From Chryseobacterium gambrini (lineage in GTDB: Bacteria; Bacteroidota; Bacteroidia; Flavobacteriales; Weeksellaceae): 64,000 nt of DNA. The position numbers were made by a program, and so were the translations under genes. This document shows positions 27,722 to 35,540 of this stretch, in pieces. Location: assembly GCF_900156825.1 (NCBI RefSeq), contig NZ_FTOV01000006.1, forward strand, positions 220,683-284,682, in the 5' to 3' direction. Each line of letters begins with the position of its first letter. Position 1 is the first letter of the stretch. The notes under the pieces are model-generated. The model made no database searches. It saw nothing but the letters and a program-made list of their open reading frames with translations, and had not been told where the DNA came from.

Positions 27722-28880
27722 CGGAGGTCTCGATACCTCTTACTGCGCCAAATATCTCAGCGAAACACTGGGATATGATGTGTATGCAGTTACTGTAAAC
27801 ACCGGAGGTTTTTCCAAAGATGAAGAAAAAGAACTGGAGAAAAAAGCCCTGAATCTTGGGGTAAAAGAATACAGGTGCGTTGATGCTCAGGAAGATTATT
27901 ACAATTCTTGTGTAAAATATCTGATTTTCGGTAATGTTCTGAAAAACAATACCTATCCTCTGTCTGTAAGTGCGGAGCGTACCATTCAGGCGCAGGAAAT
28001 TGCAAAATATGCGATTGAAATCGGCGCAGATGCAATTGCGCACGGAAGTACGGGAGCGGGAAACGATCAGGTTCGTTTTGATCTTATTTTTCAGGTAATG
28101 TGTCCGAATGTGGAAATCATTACGCCAATCCGTGATATGGCTCTTTCCCGTGAAGAGGAAATTGAATTTTTGAAAAGTCACGGCTACGAAATGGAATTTC
28201 AGAAAGCGCAATATTCTGTCAATAAAGGACTTTGGGGAACTTCAGTTGGCGGAAAGGAAACGCTGACTTCAAGAAATTATCTTCCTGAAGAAGCTTTTCC
28301 GTCACAAATTAAAGAAAATCAACCCTCTGAATTGGAAATTGAGTTTAAAAATGGCGAAATTATCTCTGTAAACGGAGAAAGTTTTGAACATCCGGTTTAC
28401 GCGATTCAGAAAATCGAAGAATTGGCTTCGGCTTACGGAATCGGTCGTGATGTTCACGTAGGAGATACCATTGTCGGAATTAAAGGAAGGGTAGGTTTCG
28501 AGGCAGCGGCGGCTTCAGTGATTATCAAATCCCATCATTTATTAGAAAAACATACGCTTTCAAAATATCAGCAGATGATGAAGTCCCAATTAACCGACTG
28601 GTACGGAAACTGGCTTCACGAAGCACTTTTCTTAGATCCTGTGATGAGGAATATCGAATCTTTTCTTGTTGATTCTCAAAAAACAGTCAGCGGAAAAGTA
28701 TTTGTAACCCTTCATCCTTACCGATTTATTTTGAATGGAATTGAATCTCAGCACGATTTGATGTCAGACAAGTTCGGAAGCTACGGAGAAGCAAACAGGG
28801 CATGGACAGGCGAAGATGTGAAAGGATACACAAAGATTGTAAGCAATTCTTTAAATATATATCATCAGATTAATAAATAA
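27693..28880 (+). CDS. argG: Argininosuccinate synthase
   Basis: A 395-residue enzyme joining citrulline and aspartate with ATP. The PP-loop AFSGGLDTSY is at the N-terminus; AHGSTGAGNDQVRFDL and RNYLPEEAFPSQ mark the substrate sites. Length is usual for the family. It starts inside the 3' end of the GNAT gene. The penultimate step is thus placed early in the cluster. Confidence 0.97.
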   Translation: MSKKVVLAFSGGLDTSYCAKYLSETLGYDVYAVTVNTGGFSKDEEKELEKKALNLGVKEYRCVDAQEDYYNSCVKYLIFGNVLKNNTYPLSVSAERTIQAQEIAKYAIEIGADAIAHGSTGAGNDQVRFDLIFQVMCPNVEIITPIRDMALSREEEIEFLKSHGYEMEFQKAQYSVNKGLWGTSVGGKETLTSRNYLPEEAFPSQIKENQPSELEIEFKNGEIISVNGESFEHPVYAIQKIEELASAYGIGRDVHVGDTIVGIKGRVGFEAAAASVIIKSHHLLEKHTLSKYQQMMKSQLTDWYGNWLHEALFLDPVMRNIESFLVDSQKTVSGKVFVTLHPYRFILNGIESQHDLMSDKFGSYGEANRAWTGEDVKGYTKIVSNSLNIYHQINK

Positions 28881-29008
28881 AATTTGGACAGCTTTATCCG
28901 CCTGTAGTTTATCCTGAGCTTGTCGAAGGGTCCCAATCTTTTATTCGTCGTTCCTCCTCACAAAAGGATTTCCGCTCAAGTCGGGCTGCGAGAAGGTCGA
29001 AGACCAAT

Positions 29009-29124
29009 GAACCCGAAGGGTTCAATACGAATAGCCGTAGGTAAAACCTATGGATTAAAAGATCAAAAGAAACAAAGAACCCGATAGGGTTCAATAACAA
29101 TAACCGTAGGTGAAAACCTATGGA
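29009..29124 (+). repeat. Two tandem REP copies upstream of argC
   Basis: Copy 1 (29009-29054) and copy 2 (29077-29124) each have a GAACCC/GGGTTC hairpin and a CCGTAGGT/ACCTATGG hairpin, the same as the sequences flanking the transposase at 19408-19845. The gap 28881-29134 also holds a TCCTGAGCTTGTCGAAGG motif at about 28913-28930. An ATG at 29120 belongs to the REP rather than to argC. Confidence 0.88.
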
Positions 29125-29134
29125 AAATAATAAA

Positions 29135-30100
29135 ATGAAAAAGAAAATAGGAATCATCGGAGCCAACGGTTACACAGGAAGCGAACTGGTTCGTCTGTTG
29201 GTTTTTCATCCCAATGTATCATTGAGTTTTTTATATAGCCGTTCAAATTCGGGAACAAAAATTTCAGATTTGTACCCGGATTTAACGACGGTTTGTGAAA
29301 TGGTTTTAACGGATCAGCCTGAAGAAGTCGATATTCTGTTTCTATGCCTTCCTCACAAAGAAAGTCAGAATTGGCTGATTCAGAATCCCGTAAAAGATGA
29401 AACAGTGGTGATTGATTTAGGGAACGATTTTCGCCTCGATGGAAATTTCGGAAACAGAAATTTTATCTACGGATTACCCGAAATCAATAAAAAACAACTT
29501 TTCGGAGCCAGAAGCATTGCCAATCCGGGATGTTTTGCAACAGCAATTCAACTCGCTCTGCTTCCTTTAGCTCAAAAAGGTTGGTTGAATGAAGTGTATA
29601 CAACAGGAATCACAGGTTCAACAGGTGCAGGTCAGTCTTTGCAGGCAACTACACATTTTACTTGGAGGAACGATAATATTTCGGCGTATAAAACTTTAAC
29701 ACACCAACATGTGGATGAGATTTTACACCAATTAGTTTCTTTTAATACCAATGAAATCAGTCTGAATTTTGTTCCATGGAGAGGAGATTTTGCCAGAGGA
29801 ATTTTTACAAGTTCTATCGTGAAAACAAATGCAGAACTTTCAGAGATCTATCAGTTGTTTGAAGATTTTTATGCAGATGAACCTTTTGTACAGGTAAGCG
29901 AAAAAGCAATTGATTTAAAGCAAGTTGTCAATACCAATCGCTGTGTGATACAGATTGAAAAATGTGGGAATGTTGCGGTCATTCACTCAGCGATTGACAA
30001 TTTGTTGAAAGGCGCTTCCGGACAGGCAGTTCAAAACATGAATATCGCCATGGGCTGGGAAGAAAATTCAGGATTGAACTTAAAACCGACAGCGTTTTAA
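29135..30100 (+). CDS. argC: N-acyl-gamma-glutamyl-phosphate reductase
   Basis: A 321-residue NADPH-dependent reductase of arginine synthesis. The dinucleotide motif IGIIGANGYTGSELVRLL is at the N-terminus and the catalytic Cys lies in IANPGCFATAIQLALLPL; HQHVDEI contributes the general-base His. The start at 29135 (MKKKIGIIG) is preferred over 29120, whose ATG lies within a REP copy. Slightly shorter than the usual about 345 residues, as in other Bacteroidetes. Confidence 0.94.
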   Translation: MKKKIGIIGANGYTGSELVRLLVFHPNVSLSFLYSRSNSGTKISDLYPDLTTVCEMVLTDQPEEVDILFLCLPHKESQNWLIQNPVKDETVVIDLGNDFRLDGNFGNRNFIYGLPEINKKQLFGARSIANPGCFATAIQLALLPLAQKGWLNEVYTTGITGSTGAGQSLQATTHFTWRNDNISAYKTLTHQHVDEILHQLVSFNTNEISLNFVPWRGDFARGIFTSSIVKTNAELSEIYQLFEDFYADEPFVQVSEKAIDLKQVVNTNRCVIQIEKCGNVAVIHSAIDNLLKGASGQAVQNMNIAMGWEENSGLNLKPTAF

Positions 30101-30150
30101 ACGTGAATAGTCAATAGGTCAATCGTGAATTTTTACAACTCAATCAAAAC

Positions 30151-30352
30151 CGACTTAGGAAAATGGAGCGTTAAGAAAATTGAAATTTAATCTGTTAAGA
30201 AATTCCCACTGTTTGAGCACGAGGCAAATTTTCAGTCAAAGAACAAATCTTCAATTCGTGCGAGTTTTGGGAATTTTAGGATTTAATTTAAATTTTTAGC
30301 GGAAGTTTCCAAGTCTTGAATTTTTGTTTCTTTTGTTTCAAGACAAAAGAAA
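30151..30352 (+). repeat. 202-bp structured repeat, copy A
   Basis: Starts CGACTTAGGAAAATGGAGCG and ends with a CAAGACAAAAGAAA block. Inside, AAATTCCCA pairs with TGGGAATTT and GCACGA with TCGTGC. Copies B (30394-30619) and C (35158-35359) keep these stems with changed bases on both sides. The 572-base gap 30101-30672 is filled mainly by copies A and B; no gene was found in it. Confidence 0.85.
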
Positions 30353-30393
30353 TTAATTAAAAAAAAGGAAAAAATTTAGGATTGACCTTAAAA

Positions 30394-30619
30394 TCGACTT
30401 AGGAGAATGTAGTGTTAAGAAAAATAGTTTTGTGAACGATAAGAAAATTCTACTGTTTGAAGCGCGAAACAAATGTAGAACTGAAGAACAAATGCTGATT
30501 TCGCGTAAGTTTTAGAATTTTTAGAGAACAAAAATGTTTTTTAGCGGAAGTCTCCAGTCTTGAATTTTTGTTTCTTTTGTTTGACTACGTCGAATCTTCG
30601 ATTTCAAGGCAAAAGAAAA
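30394..30619 (+). repeat. 202-bp structured repeat, copy B (with insertion)
   Basis: Same frame as copy A, but the stems read AAAATTCTA/TAGAATTTT and GCGCGAAA/TTTCGCG, and a short insertion containing ACGTCGAATCTTCGA lies before the CAAGG-CAAAAGAAA end. Confidence 0.82.
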
Positions 30620-30672
30620 GTATAAAAAAGATGAATCATTCATCAAACATCAATTATCATTTATAAATAGAC

Positions 30673-31812
30673 ATGAATTTATTCAACGTATATCCATTAT
30701 TCAAAATCAATCCGGTAAAAGCACAGGGATCATTTCTCTGGGATGATAAAGGAGAAAAATATCTTGATTTTTACGGAGGTCATGCGGTGATTTCTATCGG
30801 TCACAACCATCCCCATTATCAGACACAGTTAAAAAATCAATTAGATAAAATATCTTTCTATTCAAATTCGGTTCAGAACGAGTTGCAGACTGAACTGGCT
30901 GAAAAATTGGGAAAACTTTCAGGCTTGGAAGAGTACAATTTATTCTTGTGCAATTCAGGAGCAGAAGCCAATGAAAATGCCTTAAAACTGGCTTCATTTC
31001 ATAACGGAAAAAACAAAGTGCTGTATTTTTCAGGTTCATTTCATGGAAGAACTTCTGCAGCAGTTTCTGTGACGGACAATCCTAAAATTGTAGCTCCGGT
31101 AAATTATGATGAAAGATTCATTAAATCTGAATGGAACAATATCGAACAGCTTGAAGAAGTTTTTGAAAAACAGGGAAATGAAATTTCATCCGTCATCATT
31201 GAAGGAATTCAGGGAGTGGGCGGAATTATGATTCCAACAGTTGAATTTTTAACTAAAATCAAAGAATTGTGCGAAAAATATGATGCTGTTTTGATTTTGG
31301 ATGAAGTTCAGTCGGGATACGGAAGAAGCGGCTATTTCTTTGCGCATCAGGAATTTGGGATTGAAGCAGATATCATCACCACTGCAAAAGGAATGGGAAA
31401 TGGTTTCCCGATTGGTGGTGTTTTAATTCATCCAAAATTTCAGGCAAGTTATGGTTTATTGGGAACGACTTTCGGGGGAAATCATTTGGCTTGTGTAGCG
31501 GCAATTGCAGTTTTAGACGTCATGAAAGATGAAAATCTCATCGAAAATGCTCAGAAAATGGGCGAATATATTGAAAATGAAATTAAGGATTTTCCACATA
31601 TCAAAAACATCCGAAGGAAAGGCTTGATGATTGGGATTGAACTCGACAGAGATTGCTCGGAAGTGAGGAACAGCATCTTGTACAATCATCATATTTTCAC
31701 AGGAAACTCTAATGATAAAGCGGTCTTAAGGATTCTTCCGGCGCTTAATATTAAAAAAGAAGAAACGGATCTATTCATAAATGCTTTGAAAGAAGTATTG
31801 GAGAATATTTAA
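30673..31812 (+). CDS. argD: N-acylornithine aminotransferase
   Basis: A 379-residue class III PLP aminotransferase that converts N-acyl-glutamate semialdehyde to N-acylornithine. LCNSGAEANENALKLA binds the cofactor phosphate, ILDEVQSGYGRSGYFFA holds the Asp and Gln around PLP, and the Schiff-base Lys is in ITTAKGMGNGFPIGG. It follows two structured repeats and carries its own ATG at 30673. Confidence 0.95.
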   Translation: MNLFNVYPLFKINPVKAQGSFLWDDKGEKYLDFYGGHAVISIGHNHPHYQTQLKNQLDKISFYSNSVQNELQTELAEKLGKLSGLEEYNLFLCNSGAEANENALKLASFHNGKNKVLYFSGSFHGRTSAAVSVTDNPKIVAPVNYDERFIKSEWNNIEQLEEVFEKQGNEISSVIIEGIQGVGGIMIPTVEFLTKIKELCEKYDAVLILDEVQSGYGRSGYFFAHQEFGIEADIITTAKGMGNGFPIGGVLIHPKFQASYGLLGTTFGGNHLACVAAIAVLDVMKDENLIENAQKMGEYIENEIKDFPHIKNIRRKGLMIGIELDRDCSEVRNSILYNHHIFTGNSNDKAVLRILPALNIKKEETDLFINALKEVLENI

Positions 31813-31832
31813 CCTGTGAAAATTATGTGGTC

Positions 31833-31934
31833 TGTCATTCAGAACATAAACTGAAGGTTTACGAACGAAGTTCAGAAGTGTAGTGAAGAATCTCTTTTAT
31901 AATGTTATTAGATTCTTCCTTCGTCAGAATGACA
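31833..31934. repeat. Palindromic repeat, TGTCATTC family
   Basis: Ends TGTCATTC and GAATGACA are exact complements, with inner AAGAATCT / AGATTCTT also complementary. It fills the first part of the 391-base argD-argF' gap. Relatives: 35383-35455 and 46281-46349. Confidence 0.8.
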
Positions 31935-32059
31935 AACACAATTATCATTAGCTGAGTAGAACGCCCTTGCGAACGAAAATGTTTTCAATTTTAATAAAAA
32001 AAAACGTAACGATTCATAGTGTTAAAGCTCCAATGATAAGGAGATAAAATTTTTAAAAT

Positions 32060-32190
32060 TAACTAACTACAAGTCTAAAGATTTAAAGAGCATGGGAAAA
32101 TCAAAGATTTTCAACTTATGTGCTCTAATATTTCAAAGTTTTTGAACTTAAATCTAATGTGACTTATGTGTTAAAAACTTTTGTGGTAAA
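32060..32190. repeat. Nested-hairpin repeat, copy 2
   Basis: Outer arms ACTACAAGTCTAAAGATTT and CTTTTGTGGT pair imperfectly; the core has AGAGCAT...ATGTGCTCT around AAAATC-AAA-GATTTT. It ends just before the argF' start. No other feature was seen in the gap 31813-32203. Confidence 0.6.
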
Positions 32191-32203
32191 AAAACAATTC
32201 AAA

Positions 32204-33175
32204 ATGAAAAAATTCACCTCTGTAAGCGATGTTGAAAACTTACAGCAAATCATAAAAAAAGCATTACAAATTAAAGAAAATCCTCTTTCAGAACCCGAAA
32301 AAGGAAAAGGAAAAACAATAGGACTTGTCTTTTTAAATTCAAGTTTAAGAACCCGTTTAAGCAGTCAGATTGCGGCTCAGAATTTAGGTTTAAATGTTTT
32401 AACCTTAAACGCAGCACAGGAAGCATGGAATCTGGAATTCGCAGACGGTGCAGTAATGAACGGAGATACGGTAGAACATATCAAAGATGCAATCGAAGTA
32501 TTGAATCAATATTGCGATATTATCGCCGTTCGTTGTTTTGCAGGAATGAAAAGTAAAGAAGATGATGTAAACGAAAGCATTTTAAGTCAGTTTGAGCAAC
32601 ATGCAAAAGTTCCGGTTATTTCTCTGGAATCTGCGACACGTCATCCTTTGCAAAGTCTGGCAGATTGCATCACCATTACCGAAAACTGGCACTTCGACAA
32701 GCTCAGTGTAAACCGTAAACCGAAAGTGGTTTTAACCTGGGCGCCTCACATCAAGCCGATTGCTCATGCGGTTGGAAACTCTTTCGCAGAATGGATGCAG
32801 GAAATGGATGTAGATTTTGTTATCGCCAATCCGGAAGGGTATGATTTAGATAAAAACTTTACAAAAAATGTGAAGGTTATTCATAATCAGGAAGAAGCAT
32901 TGAAAGATGCCGATTTTATCTATGTTAAAAACTGGTCGTCTTTTGATGATTATGCTAAAATGCCTGAAGTAAAAGACAATTGGATGCTGACGAACGAAAA
33001 GCTGAAAAATACCAATCAGGCAAAAGTAATGCATTGTCTTCCGGTTCGCCGAAATGTGGAACTGAGCGATGAGGTGATGGATGGTGAAAATTCAATCATT
33101 TACCAGCAGGCAAAAAACCGGATTTTCTCTGCGCAGGCAGTGTTTTCAGAAATTTTGGATGAGTTGAATGCATAA
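32204..33175 (+). CDS. argF': N-acylornithine (probably N-succinylornithine) carbamoyltransferase
   Basis: A 323-residue transcarbamylase that carbamoylates an N-acylornithine. SSLRTRLS (46-53) binds carbamoyl phosphate and HCLPVRRN is the C-terminal motif. The stretch MNGDTVEHI has Val90 where X. campestris acetylornithine enzyme has Glu92 and B. fragilis succinylornithine enzyme has Pro90; published substitution of Glu92 by Pro, Ser, Val or Ala converts the former to succinyl activity. Overall the sequence reads closest to the B. fragilis enzyme. The ATG at 32204 is used; the earlier in-frame GTG at 32159 lies in a repeat. Confidence 0.92.
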   Translation: MKKFTSVSDVENLQQIIKKALQIKENPLSEPEKGKGKTIGLVFLNSSLRTRLSSQIAAQNLGLNVLTLNAAQEAWNLEFADGAVMNGDTVEHIKDAIEVLNQYCDIIAVRCFAGMKSKEDDVNESILSQFEQHAKVPVISLESATRHPLQSLADCITITENWHFDKLSVNRKPKVVLTWAPHIKPIAHAVGNSFAEWMQEMDVDFVIANPEGYDLDKNFTKNVKVIHNQEEALKDADFIYVKNWSSFDDYAKMPEVKDNWMLTNEKLKNTNQAKVMHCLPVRRNVELSDEVMDGENSIIYQQAKNRIFSAQAVFSEILDELNA

Positions 33176-33182
33176 TACAATC

Positions 33183-33215
33183 AAACCTAACAGGTTTTTA
33201 AAACCTGTTAGGTTT
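33183..33215. repeat. 33-bp perfect palindrome, AAACCTAACAGG type
   Basis: Two 16-bp arms around one central base. It is identical to the palindrome at 49636-49668 except for one base in each arm, changed in a complementary way (A/T here, C/G there). It lies in the 82-base gap between argF' and argB. Confidence 0.88.
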
Positions 33216-33257
33216 CCCCTTGCAAAACTTGACAGGGCTTTCCAAAAAGTATATACA

Positions 33258-34052
33258 ATGAAAGAAAAATTATACATCATAAAAATTGGCGGAGCGTTAA
33301 TTGATGACGAGGAATTGTTAGAACAGTTTTTAGAGCAGTTTGCAGAAATTCAGGAAAAGAAAATTCTGGTGCATGGAGGAGGAAAACTGGCAACGACTTT
33401 AGCCGACAAACTGGGAATTGAGCAAAAGCTTGTAAACGGAAGGAGAATAACCGATAAAGATACGTTGGACATTGTCGCAATGGTTTATGCAGGAGGAATC
33501 AATAAAAACATTGTCGCAAAACTTCAGCAGAAAAAGTGTAAAGCCATTGGTTTTTCGGGAGCGGATGCGAATTTAATTAAAGCCAAAAAAAGAGAACACG
33601 CCGATATAGATTTCGGATTTGTGGGAGATATCACAGAGAAAAGCGTGAACAGAAAATTAATTTCAAAATTGCTGAAACTGGAACTGGTTCCGGTATTTTC
33701 GGCGATTACCCACGATAAAAAGGGACATCTTTTCAATACCAATGCAGATACAATCGCTTCGGTAATTGCACAGGCTTTATCCGTAAAATATGATGTGGAA
33801 TTGTTATACTGTTTTGATAAAGAAGGCGTTTTGGAAGATGTGAACAATCCTGAATCTGTTATTAAAAATATATCCGAAGAAGAATTTTCAATCTTAAAAG
33901 AAGATGGAAAACTTCACAAAGGAATTCTTCCAAAGTTAGAAAACGCTCTTGGAGCAGTAAAAAATAATGTCAATAAGGTATTCTTAATTAAAGAAACCGA
34001 ACTGAAAAACCATATAGAAAACCATCATGCAGGAACTGAAATCTGTTTATAG
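33258..34052 (+). CDS. argB: N-acylglutamate kinase
   Basis: A 264-residue amino-acid kinase phosphorylating N-acylglutamate. IIKIGGALIDDEE carries the phosphate-binding Lys and Gly residues; VHGGGKLATTLADKLGI and FNTNADTIASVIAQAL are the substrate and ATP sites. The start at 33258 (MKEKLYIIKIGGA) is chosen because upstream codons fall in a palindrome. The 3' end overlaps argE by 26 bases. Confidence 0.94.
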   Translation: MKEKLYIIKIGGALIDDEELLEQFLEQFAEIQEKKILVHGGGKLATTLADKLGIEQKLVNGRRITDKDTLDIVAMVYAGGINKNIVAKLQQKKCKAIGFSGADANLIKAKKREHADIDFGFVGDITEKSVNRKLISKLLKLELVPVFSAITHDKKGHLFNTNADTIASVIAQALSVKYDVELLYCFDKEGVLEDVNNPESVIKNISEEEFSILKEDGKLHKGILPKLENALGAVKNNVNKVFLIKETELKNHIENHHAGTEICL

Positions 34053-35109
34053 CAAAGAAGAATTACGGGATAACGCTGTTGAATTATTAAAAAAACTAAT
34101 TGAAATTCCGTCATTCAGCAAGGATGAATTTAACACGTCGGTGGAAATTGAAAATTTTTTCAAAAAACATCAGATTCCGACAAAACGTTTTAAAAATAAT
34201 ATTTGGGCTGTAAATAAAAATTTTGATGTTTTCAAGCCATCTATTTTGCTGAATACGCATCACGATACCGTAAAACCGAACAAAGCGTATACTTTGGATC
34301 CTTTTGTTCCGATTGAAAAAGACGGAAAATTATTCGGGTTGGGAAGTAATGATGCGGGAGCTTCATTGGTTTCTATGGCACAGGTTTTTTTACACTTTTA
34401 TGAAAAAGAAAATTTACAATATAACTTAATTATAGCTTTGACGGCAGAGGAGGAGATTTCAGGTTTTGACGGTATTGAAGCGCTTTTTCCCCAATTACCC
34501 AATATTGAACTCGCCATTGTAGGAGAACCCACGCAGATGAATCTGGCGATTGCAGAAAAAGGACTTTTGGTAATTGATGGTGAAATGAAAGGCACTCCTT
34601 CTCACGCCGCTCATCCGAACAATGATAATTCGATTGTGAAATGCATGGAAGATTTGCAGAATATTTTAAATTTCAAATTTCCAAAAGTTTCGGATTATTT
34701 GGGCGAAGTTAAAATTACTTTGTCAGGAATTCATGCAGGAGTTCAGCATAATGTCGTTCCGGAATCCTGTACTTTCACTTTAGATGTAAGAGTTACGGAT
34801 GAATATTCTAATAAAGAAGCATTTGAAATCATACAGTCTCAGATGAAATCTACATTAACGGCAAGATCTTTCAGGTTAAATTCTTCAAAAATTGAAATGG
34901 ATCATCCTTTTGTAAAAGCAGGTTTGGAAATTGGGAGGACAACATACGGTTCCCCAACATCATCGGATCAGGCAATCATTCCCTGTACTTCCGTAAAGCT
35001 CGGTCCCGGTGACAGTACCCGTTCTCACACCGCGGATGAATACATTTATATAAAGGAAATAGAAGAGGGAATTGAGATTTATATTGAGATTTTGGAGAAA
35101 GTTTTGTAG
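34027..35109 (+). CDS. argE: M20-family N-acylcitrulline/N-acylornithine deacylase
   Basis: A 360-residue zinc-dependent hydrolase of the ArgE/DapE/CPG2 family. Metal ligands and base are in LLNTHHDTVKP, FGLGSNDAGAS and LTAEEEISGFDG; a dimerisation domain follows (HAAHPNNDNSI). With a transcarbamylase acting on acylated ornithine, this enzyme should remove the acyl group from N-acylcitrulline before ArgG, as described for Xanthomonas and inferred for Bacteroides. It overlaps argB by 26 bases. Confidence 0.9.
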   Translation: MQELKSVYSKEELRDNAVELLKKLIEIPSFSKDEFNTSVEIENFFKKHQIPTKRFKNNIWAVNKNFDVFKPSILLNTHHDTVKPNKAYTLDPFVPIEKDGKLFGLGSNDAGASLVSMAQVFLHFYEKENLQYNLIIALTAEEEISGFDGIEALFPQLPNIELAIVGEPTQMNLAIAEKGLLVIDGEMKGTPSHAAHPNNDNSIVKCMEDLQNILNFKFPKVSDYLGEVKITLSGIHAGVQHNVVPESCTFTLDVRVTDEYSNKEAFEIIQSQMKSTLTARSFRLNSSKIEMDHPFVKAGLEIGRTTYGSPTSSDQAIIPCTSVKLGPGDSTRSHTADEYIYIKEIEEGIEIYIEILEKVL

Positions 35110-35157
35110 CTGGAAGCTGGAAGAGGAATGATGGGAGTTTATGAAGCATAAAAATAT

Positions 35158-35359
35158 CGACCTAGGAAAATAGAGCGTTAAGAAAAATAATTTTATGAAC
35201 GTTAAGAAAATCCCACTGTTTGAGTGCGATGGAAATATCAAATCGAAGAACGAATATTCAATTCGCACGAGTTTTGGGATTTTTAGAGAATAAAAATATT
35301 TTTTAGCGAAAGTTTCCAGTCTTGAATTTTTGTTTCTTTTGTTTCAAGACAAAAGAAAA
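35158..35359 (+). repeat. 202-bp structured repeat, copy C
   Basis: Same length as copy A; stems AAAATCCCA/TGGGATTTT and GTGCGA/TCGCAC show compensatory changes against copies A and B. Together with the next palindrome it occupies most of the 431-base argE-argH gap. Confidence 0.85.
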
Positions 35360-35382
35360 CATAAAAGAAATATATTCAGTTA

Positions 35383-35455
35383 TGTCATTCTGAAAGAAAC
35401 GAAGTGGATTGAAGAATCTTTAAATTTAGATAGATTCCTCCTTCGTCGGAATGAT
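35383..35455. repeat. Palindromic repeat, TGTCATTC family
   Basis: Left TGTCATTCTGA and right (T)CGGAATGATA are near complements with inner GAATCT/AGATTC. It follows copy C of the 202-bp repeat directly. Nothing else was recognised between it and argH. Confidence 0.75.
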
Positions 35456-35540
35456 AAAATCAAATTAATAAAGGAAGATAAAACAGTTGGTTGTAAACAT
35501 CCGTCACCCAACTTTCATCTTCCATCAAAAAAGAAATTTT

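Noticed and set aside
32159..33175. argF' as an ordinary ornithine or aspartate transcarbamylase
   Set aside because: The sequence follows the B. fragilis-type N-acylornithine branch, and a separate pyrB with all its motifs lies at 44060-44950.
33168..33257. Longer start for argB
   Set aside because: The extra 30 residues come from a perfect palindrome and its surroundings; the kinase fold starts at MKEKLYIIKIGG.
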